A stretch of 24,992 nucleotides of DNA from Smittium mucronatum (taxonomy: Eukaryota > Kickxellomycota > Harpellomycetes > Harpellales > Legeriomycetaceae). Position numbers and translations under genes: made by a program. The notes under the pieces are model-generated. The model searched no databases. It was not told the DNA's origin and saw only the letters and a program-made list of their open reading frames with translations. Positions 1-11,334 of this stretch are shown piece by piece. Within the stretch, counting starts at the first letter, position 1, and every line of letters starts with the position of its first letter. The stretch is taken from the NCBI GenBank assembly GCA_001953115.1, contig LSSL01000641.1, positions 1 through 24,992 of the forward strand, in the 5' to 3' direction.

Positions 1-1535
1 TCTTTTTAATTATTATGTAAAGTAAACGAATTTTAAATAGTTGAATAAACTTTTGATAGGATTTATAGAAGATTATTTATTAAAAAAAAACCACAAATTA
101 TTAAATATAATAAATATTTGGGATATTTAATATTTTTTGTAATATATTTTGGTTTGATTTATTATGATTTTTTTTTCTTAAAACTAAATTATGACTCCAT
201 AAATATTTTCACTAAATCAAATATGATTTTTTAAATATTAATTTAGATACATTTTTATTCATCAACGAGATATGATTTTTTATTGGATATTTTTATTTTA
301 TAGATATGCATACAAATTGAAAAAAAAAAATTTATAAAGCTTTCATAAATAAACTGCTATTTCAAAAATTCGAATTTGTAATATATATTATGATTCACAA
401 AAAAATAAATTTAAATTCGAATGATCGTACTAGAGCATGTTTTTTTAGTATTTTTTTAAATATATTTATTTCTAAATGAATATGGTAAAAATTATTATAA
501 AAAAACAAATATTCTCTATTAAATCTCGATAAAACTTAATTAATTTTTAAACTTATACAATTATCGATTTATAAAAATAATTTTTACTTTTTTAAAACAC
601 TTCCAAATACTTATAATAATTTCTCATGAAAATTTATTGAAACTCATACAAAAATAATTCCTGCTGTTTACACCTAAAATTCATTAATAGTACACTTAAA
701 TTTACAATTTTTTAAAAAAATGCAATTTTATGTTGTAACCTGAATTTACAGATACATAAAATATATATATTAACGAACATTTTTATACGTTAAACTTTTA
801 AATAATTAATCTCAATAATCTTATATTATCATTTGGATTGAAAGCTATAATTGTCAAGATTAAAATTTAGACGATTATTAAGCAACTTTGATGTAATAAT
901 TGTAAAACCTTTCTCCGAAATTTTTATAACATTTTTTAAAGAATATTAAAGAAATGTTTAGGAAAAATTGAAAATCTACCCATTAAACAAAACTTTCCTG
1001 TTATTTATTTAAAAATAGTACTTAAGAATATCTATTATTATTATAGAAACATTTTATCAAATATTGTAACAAATACACATTAAAAATGGTAAAAATATCA
1101 ATAAAATTGATTCTTTTTGACCAGAAATAATAAGAAAAAGCTTTTTAAAATCAATTTTATTTATTAAATCGATATTTTTTTCAATTAAAATAGTTTTTCA
1201 TTTTTTATAATAATATTTAGATATTAAATTATTCTAAATTATCTTAAGATTCGATAAAAGAGAGTACTAAAATTTGGATGGTTTATATTATTAATCATTA
1301 TAATTTGTATATTTAATGAGGTTCAAAATTTTTAAATGCATAAATGATTTTATTTAATAGTTTTATAAGATATTTTTAAGCTCATATCTTTTGATATAAA
1401 TTAAATTAAATTCCATTTATTCACAACATTGGAATTATAAACGGTTTTTTTATTTATAGTAATTTTTATATAAATAAAATATGGTTTGAGAAGCAGAAAA
1501 ATCATTAAAATTTAGATTATTTTAATAAAATTTAT

Positions 1536-1561
1536 AAAATAGAACTTTGGGGTTCTATTTT
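1536..1561. repeat. Perfect 10-bp inverted repeat, stem-loop
   Basis: AAAATAGAAC (1536-1545) and GTTCTATTTT (1552-1561) are exact reverse complements separated by the loop TTTGGG. No gene lies beside it, so a transcription role is not supported. A partly similar TAGAA segment follows at about 1567. Confidence 0.6.
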
Positions 1562-2085
1562 CTAATATAGAATTATCTTTTTTTATTAAAAGATATCTTA
1601 ATTATATTTATTTGTATTTAAAACATCAACTTTTATCCCACTCCTCATCTCATCCATTATTATATTTAACACCGTTATATTTAATTCTTTAATAAATTAT
1701 TTTTATAAAATTAATATTGGTTATAATTTCATTTTTAGAAATGTTAACACAAAAAATATTAAGGCTGTTTTTTAATTTTATTATTTTCCTTTTCTCTCTT
1801 TATATTTAACATTGCTTAAAAGTATTTAAATTTTTTTTTTTCATAAATATTTGTGTAAATTTCGAATTTTATAATATCGAAAATTATGATAATAAATATG
1901 TATGTTTTTATAAAAAAATAATAATTTAAATTTAAAACCAGACTTATAATTTCGGAATTATAATTGGGGCCAGAAAGATTAATAGTTTTCAGAATATCTA
2001 CATTATCTTTTTCAAGATAAATTATATTAATTGATTGATTTTTTTTTTTTGATAAAACTATTCTAATTTTTACTTTCGAAAAAAT

Positions 2086-2117
2086 ATGGAGTATCGGGAA
2101 TTACCGATAAATACCAT
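2086..2117. repeat. Two-step stem-loop with GC-containing stem
   Basis: TATCGG (2092-2097) pairs with CCGATA (2104-2109) around the loop GAATTA. An outer ATGG (2086-2089) pairs with CCAT (2114-2117) across a small internal loop (AG versus AATA). The GC-containing stem is unusual against the surrounding composition. No adjacent gene gives it a function. Confidence 0.5.
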
Positions 2118-3030
2118 TATTTTGATTTAAATTTTTTTTTTGCTCATATTTAATAGTATATTTGAAAATTAGAAAAAAAAAAATCATAAATTTATCCATT
2201 TCCAGTCCAATTTTTTACATTTTATAAGTTTGTGCCATTCGAATTTTTTATCATACTCGAAAAAATCATATCACTTTACATAAAAACTATTATTTTTATA
2301 CAAAAAATATATTTAACCAAGATAAAAACATAAGTCTTATCAAATTAAATCTATTTTTTATTAAAAATTTATTTATAAAATTATCGATGCTTTGTTTTCA
2401 AATTAATATTCGATTTTCTCTAAAAGAATTAACTAGCTTCTTTGAGTATCTTTTTTAATTGTTTACTCTCAAAAAAATTAATCTCAACAACACTGAAACA
2501 AATTTTTAAAAAAAAGTTGTAAAATTTAATAGAAAAAACGGTTTTTAAGGTTTTTTTATTGAAATTAATCTCATATATGTTCACCTAAAGACATATTTTA
2601 TTAATATTTCATATTATTCTAGATCTAGTTTCAACTCAAAATAAAAAAAAAAATTAAAAAAAAATTAACATGATAATCTTCTCTAAAATCTATTCTTGAC
2701 AGCCTAAATCAAAAAATATATAAGCCAATTTTGACAATACTTTATTTAAATCTCCTAGTAAATAATTTTTTTTACTAGTGATAGAAACCTTCTCATTATC
2801 TTTTGAAAATCTTACAGACATATATATTAAAATTTACGATTTATAAAAGAAACTATCGTTGAATAAATATTTTATATACAAATCTTATTTTTTATTTTAA
2901 AGTCAGTTTTCTTTTCCAATTAGTTATATTGAAAAATAATTTCTGAATAATAATTTGAATAATTTTTCACCATAATTTTTCATTGATTTTTTTTATATTT
3001 TTTATAAATTTAAATTATGATCTTATTTTT

Positions 3031-3054
3031 AATTGTATTTTTAATTGTATTTTT
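3031..3054. repeat. 12-bp direct tandem repeat, two copies
   Basis: The unit AATTGTATTTTT occurs twice in perfect tandem (3031-3042 and 3043-3054). It is simple replication-slippage-type DNA with no associated gene. Confidence 0.7.
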
Positions 3055-3861
3055 GAATAGATTTTTTTGGCAGATAACTCAGAGCGATATAAATATACAT
3101 TAAATCTTTATACATTTCTCTAATAAATTAATTAATTTTTTTTTTTAGATCAATCATTTTATCTGTTGACTTTATATAATAATGTTGCATTAGATATTAT
3201 TCGGAAGTTGGAATGTTTATATTAATAAAAATTGGTCTATAGCATTTTAATAACACACTCCAATCTTGAGATCTTCCAAAAGTATCACTGTTTAAATCAA
3301 TTTATATATATTCTAAATTAATTACATATTTTTTACAAAAATTTATAAAATGTATTAAAACTATAAAATTTGAATTTCATTTTTTTTAACTTATTTTTTG
3401 TATAATTTATAAATAAAATTTAATCTTTAAAAATGTTTTAAGTTTTTATTTATAAAAGACCTTCATTAAAAATACAATAATACTTTTATTATTTATTCAA
3501 CTTAAATAATATTTAGTATTATTTACTTATCTATGTAAGAATCTTTTTCTAATGTTTGAGAATTTATTATGATATCTATGGACTAAATGATACATTAGAT
3601 ATTATTGAAGTGAAAGCAAAAATATTAATTTTTTTAATTTATTAATCATAGAAATATAATTATTATCAGTGATAAGCAGTGGCACTATAAAACCAGTTTA
3701 AATATTTATTTTTTATTGATTACAGTTATTAAAATTCACATATATATTTTATTTCTGAAAAAAAAATTTATTTGATGGAAATATAAAAAAAAATTCATGA
3801 TTCGTATTAATTTTTAAACTTTCTAGGACCCCAAGTCCAAGAATTGTTTCATAAGTAAGAT

Positions 3862-3946
3862 CTGCAAACGTCCATACAGAAATTAATTTCATTTCAAAAA
3901 ATTGGTAGTGAGTTTCTTTGCTGCAAACGGCTAATCATAATACAGA
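3862..3946. repeat. Diverged direct repeat pair with CTGCAAACG core
   Basis: CTGCAAACG occurs at 3862-3870 and again at 3921-3929. Each copy is followed a short distance later by ATACAGA (3874-3880 and 3940-3946). The offset between cores is 59 bases. The local sequence is richer in G and C than its surroundings. It lies about 1 kb upstream of the recognisable piggyBac transposase, so it could be a subterminal repeat of that element, but this is inference only. Confidence 0.4.
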
Positions 3947-4932
3947 TTATGAATAGCCAAAATACAGGAGATATTTTTTATTCTAAAAGCCAATGATCTT
4001 TTGACGCTATTTAGAACTAAATAATAAAATATGCAATAAAATAAGAAAATGCCAAACAATTTTTCACCAAACATAATCTAGAAATTAAATATCAAAATTT
4101 AAACTAATTTTTTCTGATAAAAAATCAGTTTGAAATTTTTTTTTCAAAACGATAATTTTTTGCTATTACCACAAAATATTTTTGCAAATGAAATTACAAA
4201 ATTTCGCATATTTTGTACTCATTCAGAAAAAAATATAGTTACTGGTCGGAAAAAGCTCCTTATATGAAATTTTTACTCATTATAAATTCCAAAAATTTCT
4301 GACTAATAAAAAATTACACATTATAGTATCTATATTACTTCTGAATAATACTTAGATTTTAAATTAAAAATAGTTTTTTAACACATATTATTGCATTTTA
4401 TTTTTTTAGCTATAAATTAAATATACTGCATTTAAAAAATCCGATGCTTTTCTACTTGGGTTCACTTTTTTATATAAGTCCTTTATTTTCTGCTTCTAAT
4501 ATCTATCACATTATTATTATTTTTGCATGCGATAAAAATTATCGTTTTCATATAGTCTCAAAACTTAAATTTTTAATAAATCGATGATTCATCATCGCAC
4601 TTCTTTGGTTTTCAATAATCCTATCAAAATACTAATATAAATTTTTCTAGCTCTCAAAATTATAATTTTGTAGACCAAAATTATTTAAGCAAAATTTTTT
4701 TTCGCAATCACATGAAAGTTACAAAATATCACAGAAATTATATGAATTAAAGAATTAAACATAAAATAGTATATTCCATATTTTTTGGGAAATAATGATT
4801 TTCCTGAGTTTATATTAAATAAGGCAAATATATTATCTTATAAAACATTCAAACTATAAATTAAACGCGTACTAATAAAGAAGATAGTTGAGCTTCGAGC
4901 AAACAAGCGATTTTTAAACTTCTCAAAGATCG

Positions 4933-6200
4933 AATAAAATCGCCTATTTCTTTCGTAAAATTAAAGTATTTTTTGACATAAATATTTTGATGGGAGTTAA
5001 AAAATCTCCTTTATATGGTGATTATTGAAGTAATGATCCCAGTCTTCATGATTATTACATATCAGATTTGCTGAAACCAAAAATATTTGGATAATATTAA
5101 TCAAATATAAATATCTCTCCGGAATATGATTCTAATTCACACAAATTAGATCGGTTTGATAAATTATCGAAAGTAAATTTTTATACTAAATATATTAAAG
5201 AAAAATAACAGAAAATTTTTAATACATTTCAGATTATTGCTTTTGATGAATGTATGATAAAATTTAAAGGTCTGAGTTCCATAAAAAAGTATATTCCAAT
5301 GCTACCGATTAAAAAAGGTTTCAAAGAATGGGTACTTTCTGAAAAAATTGGATACTGTTGGAATTTTGAAATATACAAGAGGAAAATAATAAATTATCCA
5401 ATTAAAAGTCTGGAATTTAAAGTGGTTTCTAATCTTATAACTAAATTTAATTATAAGAACCATATAATATTTTTTGATAGATTCTTTTCTTCTATAACTT
5501 TAATTATATTTTAAAAACTCATTTTTACTCAGAAAGAACTATAAGCACTAACAGAAAATATCTATCTAGTTTTTATTCAAACAATAATCTGATCAAATAC
5601 AACTATGGTTGGTTCAAAACTTTGGGAGGTTTATCGTTTTTGAAATGGGTGGATTTGAAGATGGATATCTTTATATCAAAGTATATATCTCCAAAATATA
5701 TAGAATTATCTAATAAAACTTGAATTGATTGAACAGGTCCGGAAGTTCTTATACCTGCCATGATTTTTGAGTACAACAAGAAAATGAATTTGGCTGATAA
5801 ATTCGACTAAAAAAATCATATTATGAAATATACAGAAAATATCATAAATGGTGGCTTAAATTTTTTTTTAACTTTTTGATATTACAAAGTCAATTCTTTT
5901 ATATCATGCAATTGTATTCACGATAAATATCCAAGGAATTTACAAAGAAATAATGGAAAAAAAAGAAGAAATTCAGAATTGAAAGATTTATAGTATTTTC
6001 GGGAAGAAAATGTCATACAATTAAAAATTCATTATCTCAGAGCATTTAACATAATAAAAAATCAGCTTTTCGTCCCATATCTGATCTGATTTTTTTATTG
6101 AAAATCACCTACCATTAAAAAATATTAATGTAAATTGCAATTACTGCTGTATTTAATCGAAAAGAGTCGGAAAAATATGGAAGAGAAATTTATGTCAGTT
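4933..6200 (+). pseudogene. Decayed piggyBac-family transposase
   Basis: PiggyBac transposases move DNA between TTAA sites using an RNase H-like DDD core. Similarity to the DDE_Tnp_1_7 family runs in order. In frame 1 there is an ILMGV block (4984-4998), LDRFDKL, then FDE (first catalytic Asp, 5245-5247), IKFKGLSSIKKY and FFDRFFSS (second Asp, 5476-5478). After a frameshift near 5505-5515, frame 3 gives TNRK, FLKWVD and EYNKKM (5769-5786). Near 6100-6195, frame 1 again shows HLP and spaced Cys codons (6136, 6145, 6148, 6193), like the C-terminal Cys-rich zinc-binding domain. In-frame stops lie at 5026, 5092, 5098, 5206, 5512, 5721, 5730, 5808, 5877 and 5991. The third catalytic block appears shortened, with the GGVD step absent. 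The longest open piece is 5254-5514 (86 codons), whose ATG is internal to the family domain and is not a true start. The element is inactive. Confidence 0.9.
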
Positions 6201-6256
6201 CATTTTTGTATGAAGAAGAAAGAGTAAATTTTAAATTATTCCGATTAAATGGGTAG

Positions 6257-6840
6257 ATTTTATTTGTTAAAAGACTATCTTGAGTATTTTCAAATTAATA
6301 CTTGTCTTTTAAAAATATATTTAAAAATAATTTATTTTTGGGATAAGTTTTGTAGCTATTTTAAAATGGATTTCAAAACATTGGTGAAAAAAATGATTTT
6401 ATTATAAATTTTGGACAAAGTTTTTTACATTTAAAATTGCTAAACATATCTTTTCATTTTTTATTGAAATATTTTGCATTTTTGTATATAAAATTTTTAT
6501 AAACGAGTTAAAAGTGTTTAAATTAGCATAAAAAAGAGGATAATTAAACTTTTAAATAATTCGTCATATATTAAAAAAAAAATTTTATGGTATCAAATGA
6601 TGTTATTGTAAGAAATAATATGGATAATTCTAATGAAATGTACTAAAATGTATTATATTTTGTTAAAAAAAGTGTTTTTTCTAAATATACTCAAACAAAG
6701 TATTATAAATTGTGGAACAAAAAGATAAATCTATCAAACGAAAAATAGGTAAATAAATTATTAATACAGTAAAAAATATTTTAAAATATTTAATATAGAA
6801 ATTAAATATAAATATTAAATTAGTATATTAATCATACCAA
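6257..6840. other. AT-rich spacer 3' of the piggyBac relic
   Basis: No gene is supported. This is probably the decayed 3' flank of the transposase reading frame, or plain genomic DNA. At 6230-6256 a short frame-2 string (FKLFRLN, then a stop) loosely recalls the last Cys-rich-domain residues of piggyBac proteins, but it is too short to claim. Confidence 0.5.
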
Positions 6841-7362
6841 AATAAAACGTAACTTAACTTGGCTTAACTCGGTATTAAAAAACATTATACTATACTATAT
6901 TATATCGTTTTTTTTTATAGTTTGATACATCGTAGTTAATTTCAAGATAATATAAGATAATATTCATTACTGCAATACAGATTAGTAGATTAGAGGATCC
7001 TGCAGCATTAAATTATTTATTTACTACAATGTATTAAGCTATAAGAAACGACAGCAAAACATGCTTTAGTCCAATCTAGAGAATTTTATAGCAGATCAGC
7101 GCAATACTTTAGCCACAAACCATTTAAATTATAGAGGTCTCGGGGTTATATAATCACATTATTCTTTAGGTTGGCTCATTATGGTTTACATCAAGTCATA
7201 AGTTTATTTAATTATGAATTATCTAAATTTATCAGTTTTAACGATAAAAAATAATAACTTTAATTTAATACAGCATAGTGGTTATCAAGATACCATAAAG
7301 TATAATAAAATTACACTTAAAAATATATCTCGCCAGTCCAGAATGCGTTAGCCTAGTGTATA
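6841..7362. other. Compositionally distinct patch, unknown origin
   Basis: This roughly 520-base stretch holds visibly more G and C than either side, in several islands: 6848-6872, 6990-7005, 7025-7175 and 7330-7362. It opens with a near-perfect 10-bp tandem, CTTAACTTGG then CTTAACTCGG (6853-6872). Both strands were read in all frames. Stops are frequent and I recognise no protein domain, tRNA or rRNA. It lies between the piggyBac transposase relic and a piggyBac-terminus-like sequence at 7636-7662, so it may be internal or nested mobile-element DNA. That is inference; the family is unknown. Confidence 0.35.
6853..6872. repeat. 10-bp tandem duplication
   Basis: CTTAACTTGG (6853-6862) is followed directly by CTTAACTCGG (6863-6872), with nine of ten bases identical. 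No further copies follow, so it is not a telomere-type array. Confidence 0.6.
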
Positions 7363-7635
7363 ATAAAAAATAGTAATTATTAGTACTATATAGCATAAAA
7401 AAATTTAGTAAAAAAATTCAAAATATCAATTTTAAACCTCAGAATATAATTCAATATATATGTCAAAAATTTTTTATGAATATTATGCAATAATTTCATA
7501 TGTTTAATTTTATAGCTTTCTTTATGTACTTAACCAATTATTTATGTATTTTTTTACAATCGTGTGTTGCAGAACCAGCTAATTATTTTCTAAATTGAAA
7601 ACAAGAATTTTTTTGCCAATTTCAGATTTATTATG

Positions 7636-7662
7636 CTTAATTTCGGCCATTGAAAGGGTTAA
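7636..7662. repeat. Possible piggyBac right terminus ending in GGGTTAA
   Basis: A short GC-containing stretch ends GGCCATTGAAAGGGTTAA (7645-7662). Read on the minus strand it starts TTAA-CCCTTTCAATGGCC. Known piggyBac-like elements duplicate TTAA and commonly have termini beginning CCC, often CCCTTT. The site lies downstream of the transposase relic in the right orientation for a 3' end. No matching left terminus was found upstream of 4933, and the gap from the last recognisable codon is about 1.4 kb, so this stays tentative. Confidence 0.35.
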
Positions 7663-10600
7663 AGAAAAAAATTCTAAATAAATTCATAAATAAGAAAATT
7701 TACCTTAGTGTTCAAAATTTAATAAAAAAAGAGTCTTAAATTTCAAAATTGGTAACTATACTGTCAAAGATGTTGTAATAAGCGTTAAAAATACAAAATT
7801 TAAATTTAAAAGCAATTGAAACTATTCAAAAAGTAATTTAGAATGAAATTTTTTTGTCTATTACATAGGGATTATTTTCGCTGTGATAAATTTATAACTG
7901 AAAATATCTATTTATGATTTAATTTATTTACATGATTTTAGATGTTATATACTGAAGAAATTAAAACTATTAAATTCGACAGAAAATTTTGCATTTATAC
8001 CGCATGCTTTTTTTTAATTCTTTTCACTTCTAATCTAAGAAATAATATAATGTATTAGCATATCTTATATTTAATCATGAATTATTTAAATTTTTTTAAT
8101 ATTAGATATAATTATTAATTCAAATCACCCAGAAACTATTTTTCATATATACTAATTAAAAAACCCCATTTTAAAAGTTTAAAAGTAAATTAAATATACT
8201 AAACAATACAATGTTTCTAAAAACAAATTTTTTTTTTGACAAATGCTATTATATCAATAAAAACTAAATTATGAATATAACTATAAGTACTAAAGAATAT
8301 TTTACGATAAAATTTATATAATATCTCTAGTATAAATTTAATGATACTTTTTTCTTAATGACTCGAAAAATATAGAAAAAATTATTATTATATCAATCAA
8401 ATTTTATTACCATTAATTAATTAAAACCGTTTATAGTTTAAAGATTAAAAATTATAATTTTTTTGTTAAATTTTAATACTATGTTGAAAAATAGAAAATT
8501 AATTACATTATATTTGATGATAAGTTATGCTGAACTTTTCGCAAAAAAATACATTATTACAAATTTAAAAAATTATGGATATTTTTAACCAGCTTTGATG
8601 ATATACATCAGTATATTTTAAATTTAAATTTTTTATCTATAGTGAATATCTAATAAATTTTCAAAGTTAAAAATCTATGTATTTGGGCTATAATGTAGTT
8701 TTACTTAATCAACTTTAATTTTAATTGACATAGATATATTTAGTATGTAATTCATCACCCTTAACTGAAAATTTGTAATTTCGATAGATTTATTAAATCC
8801 GTTAATTGTTTTTCAGATAATAAATTCAGTAATTTTTTTCTTAAGTGATAATAGAAAACTTGATATTTTAATACATATTTGAGTCCTGATACATAATTTA
8901 TACTTTATCAAATAAATTATAAGATATTTATAAAATATTAAATAAATATATTTTTTGATTATATTACGATTTAATACAAAAATCTACTAAAATATCTATA
9001 TATGTATTAATGAAATATTTACCTATTATTTATATTCACTAGTGTTTAGTTTTATGTCTAATTTTTGAAAAAAAAATCAAACATAAAAAAATATTTGAAT
9101 GGTTTTTGGTCAAATATTTATAATACTAAATTTAATATATAATATTTAAATAAGACAAAACATTTTGATTATGAATTTTCATAAGTAAACCTGGTTATTA
9201 TATCCATTATTTCTAATTAAAATTATTTAAGAAATAAGATAAAAATCTTAATTTAAATTAAAATTTCAAGAATGTTGTATATATTCTAAGTTATTTCTTT
9301 TTGAAACAAGATTTGAAAGAATTCCCAATTAGAATTGATTATTAATAAATATATTTATTTTTCTTGCTTAAAAACAAAAAAAATAAATCAAATATTTCAG
9401 GCTCTATAAAAAATATTTTATTGATAATCAATAAAAATAAAAATAAAATTTTAATTATATTATTTGTTTGATCTTTTTTGACTAATTATAACAGAATGAA
9501 TATTTTTCGGATTATTTGAACAAATTCTAATGATAAATATTATAAATTTCTATTATAAATATTTAAAAATTTAGTAAAATATTCTCTTTTCTTTAGATAA
9601 TCTTCTTACTTTTTGATATACTTTTTTAGCTGAAATAGTTATTAATAACTTTTTCAACATTTAAATAGGAATTGGGAGAACACTTTTTAATAATTTAAAT
9701 ACATGAATTAAAAAATTAAAGTAACCATAACCTTGAGTTTTTATATAGATGGATAGGTTTTCTAGGTGTTTTATTTATCAATGAATTATTTCAGTTAAAT
9801 TAATACATAAAGTAATAGTTTTAGCTTTGATCGAAAATTTTTTTTATTTCTGTAAAAGATATGACTGAATAAAAAAATATCAAAAATATTTTAAAAATTC
9901 ATTATAAAGCTAATTTAATAATATTATTAGAAACTGTTTTTTATTTGAATTTTTCTCAAAACTTCGTAGTTTAAAATATCAAAAAATAAAAAAACGAACC
10001 CCCTTATGATAATAATAGTTATCCTTTTTGAAAAATACATATCCTATGATATGGTAATCAAAAAAAGACATTCATTTAATATATACGGGTTATTATGAAA
10101 AAATCGCCAAAATTTAATAAAATGGGATTTTTAAAACAGTAAAGTACAACTCATATTTAATGTTATCATATTAAATTGATATTTTTAGAAAATTTCTAAT
10201 AAAATGTCGCAATTAAATTAAATATTTGTTAAAATGTATAAATTATTTAGTTCAACTATCTTTTCATTAAAAAAAAAAAAAAAACGTGAACTTACAGATT
10301 TTTATAAGATAATAATAAAAAAATCTTTAAAAAAATTAATAAAATTATGAAAATCAAATATAATTTATCGTGGATTTTCAAAGCTCAAATTTGCAATTTT
10401 TTAACTCATTTTTTAAACCTAACCTCCCAACTTATATATTTTACAAATATTATTACAATTCTCAAAATTAATCAATCTTGCTTGATTTTATCAAATGTAA
10501 CACTTTATAAATATTTATTAAAAGAAAGGTAGGAACTAATATTTAATAACTTTAACTCTGGAGGTTTTATATTTACTTTCAAAAAAAAATTGTATATATT

Positions 10601-11240
10601 ACAAAAATATATAAATTTTGATAACTATCGAATACAATATTACATTAAGCTTTTATAATGCTATACTAAATACATTTTAATCAAGTATTGATTTGAATTT
10701 TTATCAAGAAATAATCGAATTTTAAAATAATCAGTTGAAATTTTGATAAATTATATTTAATTTTTATCTAATAAATTTATTTTATAGTCAATCTATTCAT
10801 TTCTAGAATAGACATATTATTTATTATAGATAAATTATTAATTAATTATATCTTATTTAAAATTTTAAAAATAGAGTTGGTTTTTAAAACTTTTAGCAAA
10901 AATCTTCCATATATATAAGATTCCTTTCTCAAAATCTTATAAATTGTGTAAATTTAATAATCAGTTTATACACATAATAATTTAAACCTAATAAGTAAAT
11001 AAAAACTTGATACATTTGACTATAAGATCGGTAAAATTTTGGTTCAAGATAAACTTATTTATTAGTAATATTATTTACGAATAAATAATCTTAATAATAA
11101 GATATATTGAATTCAAAAACTTACAAATTATTTTTTATCGTGAACAAATATGAAGCAAATTATTTGAAAATTTGCATAATTTCGTAATTTTTTAATATAA
11201 CTAAAATCAAAATCATCCTGTTAATAATTACCCATATTTT
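7663..11240. other. AT-rich gene desert
   Basis: No gene is supported. Frames are closed by frequent TAA. The longest open stretch (10347-10532, plus strand, 61 codons) begins with ATG and is hydrophobic, but its length is what chance allows at this composition, and it has no recognised domain and little coding-like GC. A 16-base A run lies at 10269-10284. No tRNA, rRNA or obvious regulatory element was found. Confidence 0.6.
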
Positions 11241-11274
11241 ATTGTAAGGATCAGGTTTATTTTGGAGAGAAAAA

Positions 11275-11277
11275 GGG
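11275..11277 (+). promoter_or_regulatory. GGG motif upstream of the small membrane-protein gene
   Basis: A GGG triplet in the context GAGAAAAAGGGAATAAGG lies 18 bases before the ATG at 11293 and 35 bases before the ATG at 11310. Short CCC-like or GGG-like motifs close to the start codon are a published feature of many microsporidian genes. Assigning that role here depends on the organism being a microsporidian, which is inferred. Purines dominate 11265-11284. Confidence 0.35.
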
Positions 11278-11292
11278 AATAAGGTAATAAAT

Positions 11293-11334
11293 ATGAATTT
11301 GGCCATAAGATGTCAGGAGATGGAAACAAGTTGA
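11293..11334 (+). other. Short ORF overlapping the start of the 66-codon gene
   Basis: An ATG at 11293 opens a 13-codon frame that ends at TGA 11332-11334. This is 22 bases past the ATG of the downstream ORF (11310), and the two are in different frames. It could be an upstream ORF that dampens translation of the 66-codon gene. Alternatively, the 11310 ATG is used because the mRNA 5' end lies between the two ATGs. There is no evidence that the 13-residue peptide itself is functional. Confidence 0.25.

Larger units (their letters stand above)
1..4932. other. AT-rich gene desert, left part
   Basis: No coding sequence is supported here. All six frames are broken by frequent TAA stops, as expected at this base composition, and the sequence is dominated by A and T runs. 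The notable items are two short stem-loops (1536-1561 and 2086-2117), a 12-bp unit repeated twice at 3031-3054 (AATTGTATTTTT), and a diverged repeat pair around 3862-3880 and 3921-3946. A small hairpin, CGATAA-AAA-TTATCG, lies at 4530-4544. I see no tRNA or rRNA and no promoter that can be tied to a gene. The last part (from about 3830) is slightly richer in GC and may belong to the left flank of the piggyBac relic that begins at 4933, but no terminal repeat could be found to prove that. Confidence 0.7.

Noticed and set aside
5026..5028. TGA read as Trp, suggesting a variant genetic code
   Set aside because: The same relic uses TGG for Trp and also carries TAA and TAG stops and frameshifts, so ordinary pseudogene decay explains the TGA codons.
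5254..5514. Intact 86-codon gene
   Set aside because: It is only the longest unbroken piece of the piggyBac relic. Family similarity continues on both sides beyond stops, and the ATG is internal to the domain.
6995..7005. GGATCCTGCAG, adjacent BamHI- and PstI-type sites, as vector contamination
   Set aside because: The flanking bases are ordinary AT-rich DNA and do not match a polylinker or vector backbone.
10269..10284. 16-base A run as the tail of a retroposed copy
   Set aside because: No coding or element body precedes it, no flanking duplication was seen, and long A and T runs are common throughout the window.
10347..10532. 61-codon plus-strand ORF starting with ATG
   Set aside because: At roughly 86% AT about one codon in ten is a stop, so over 25 kb and six frames a handful of open stretches of this length are expected by chance. 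It shows little coding-like GC and no recognised motif.
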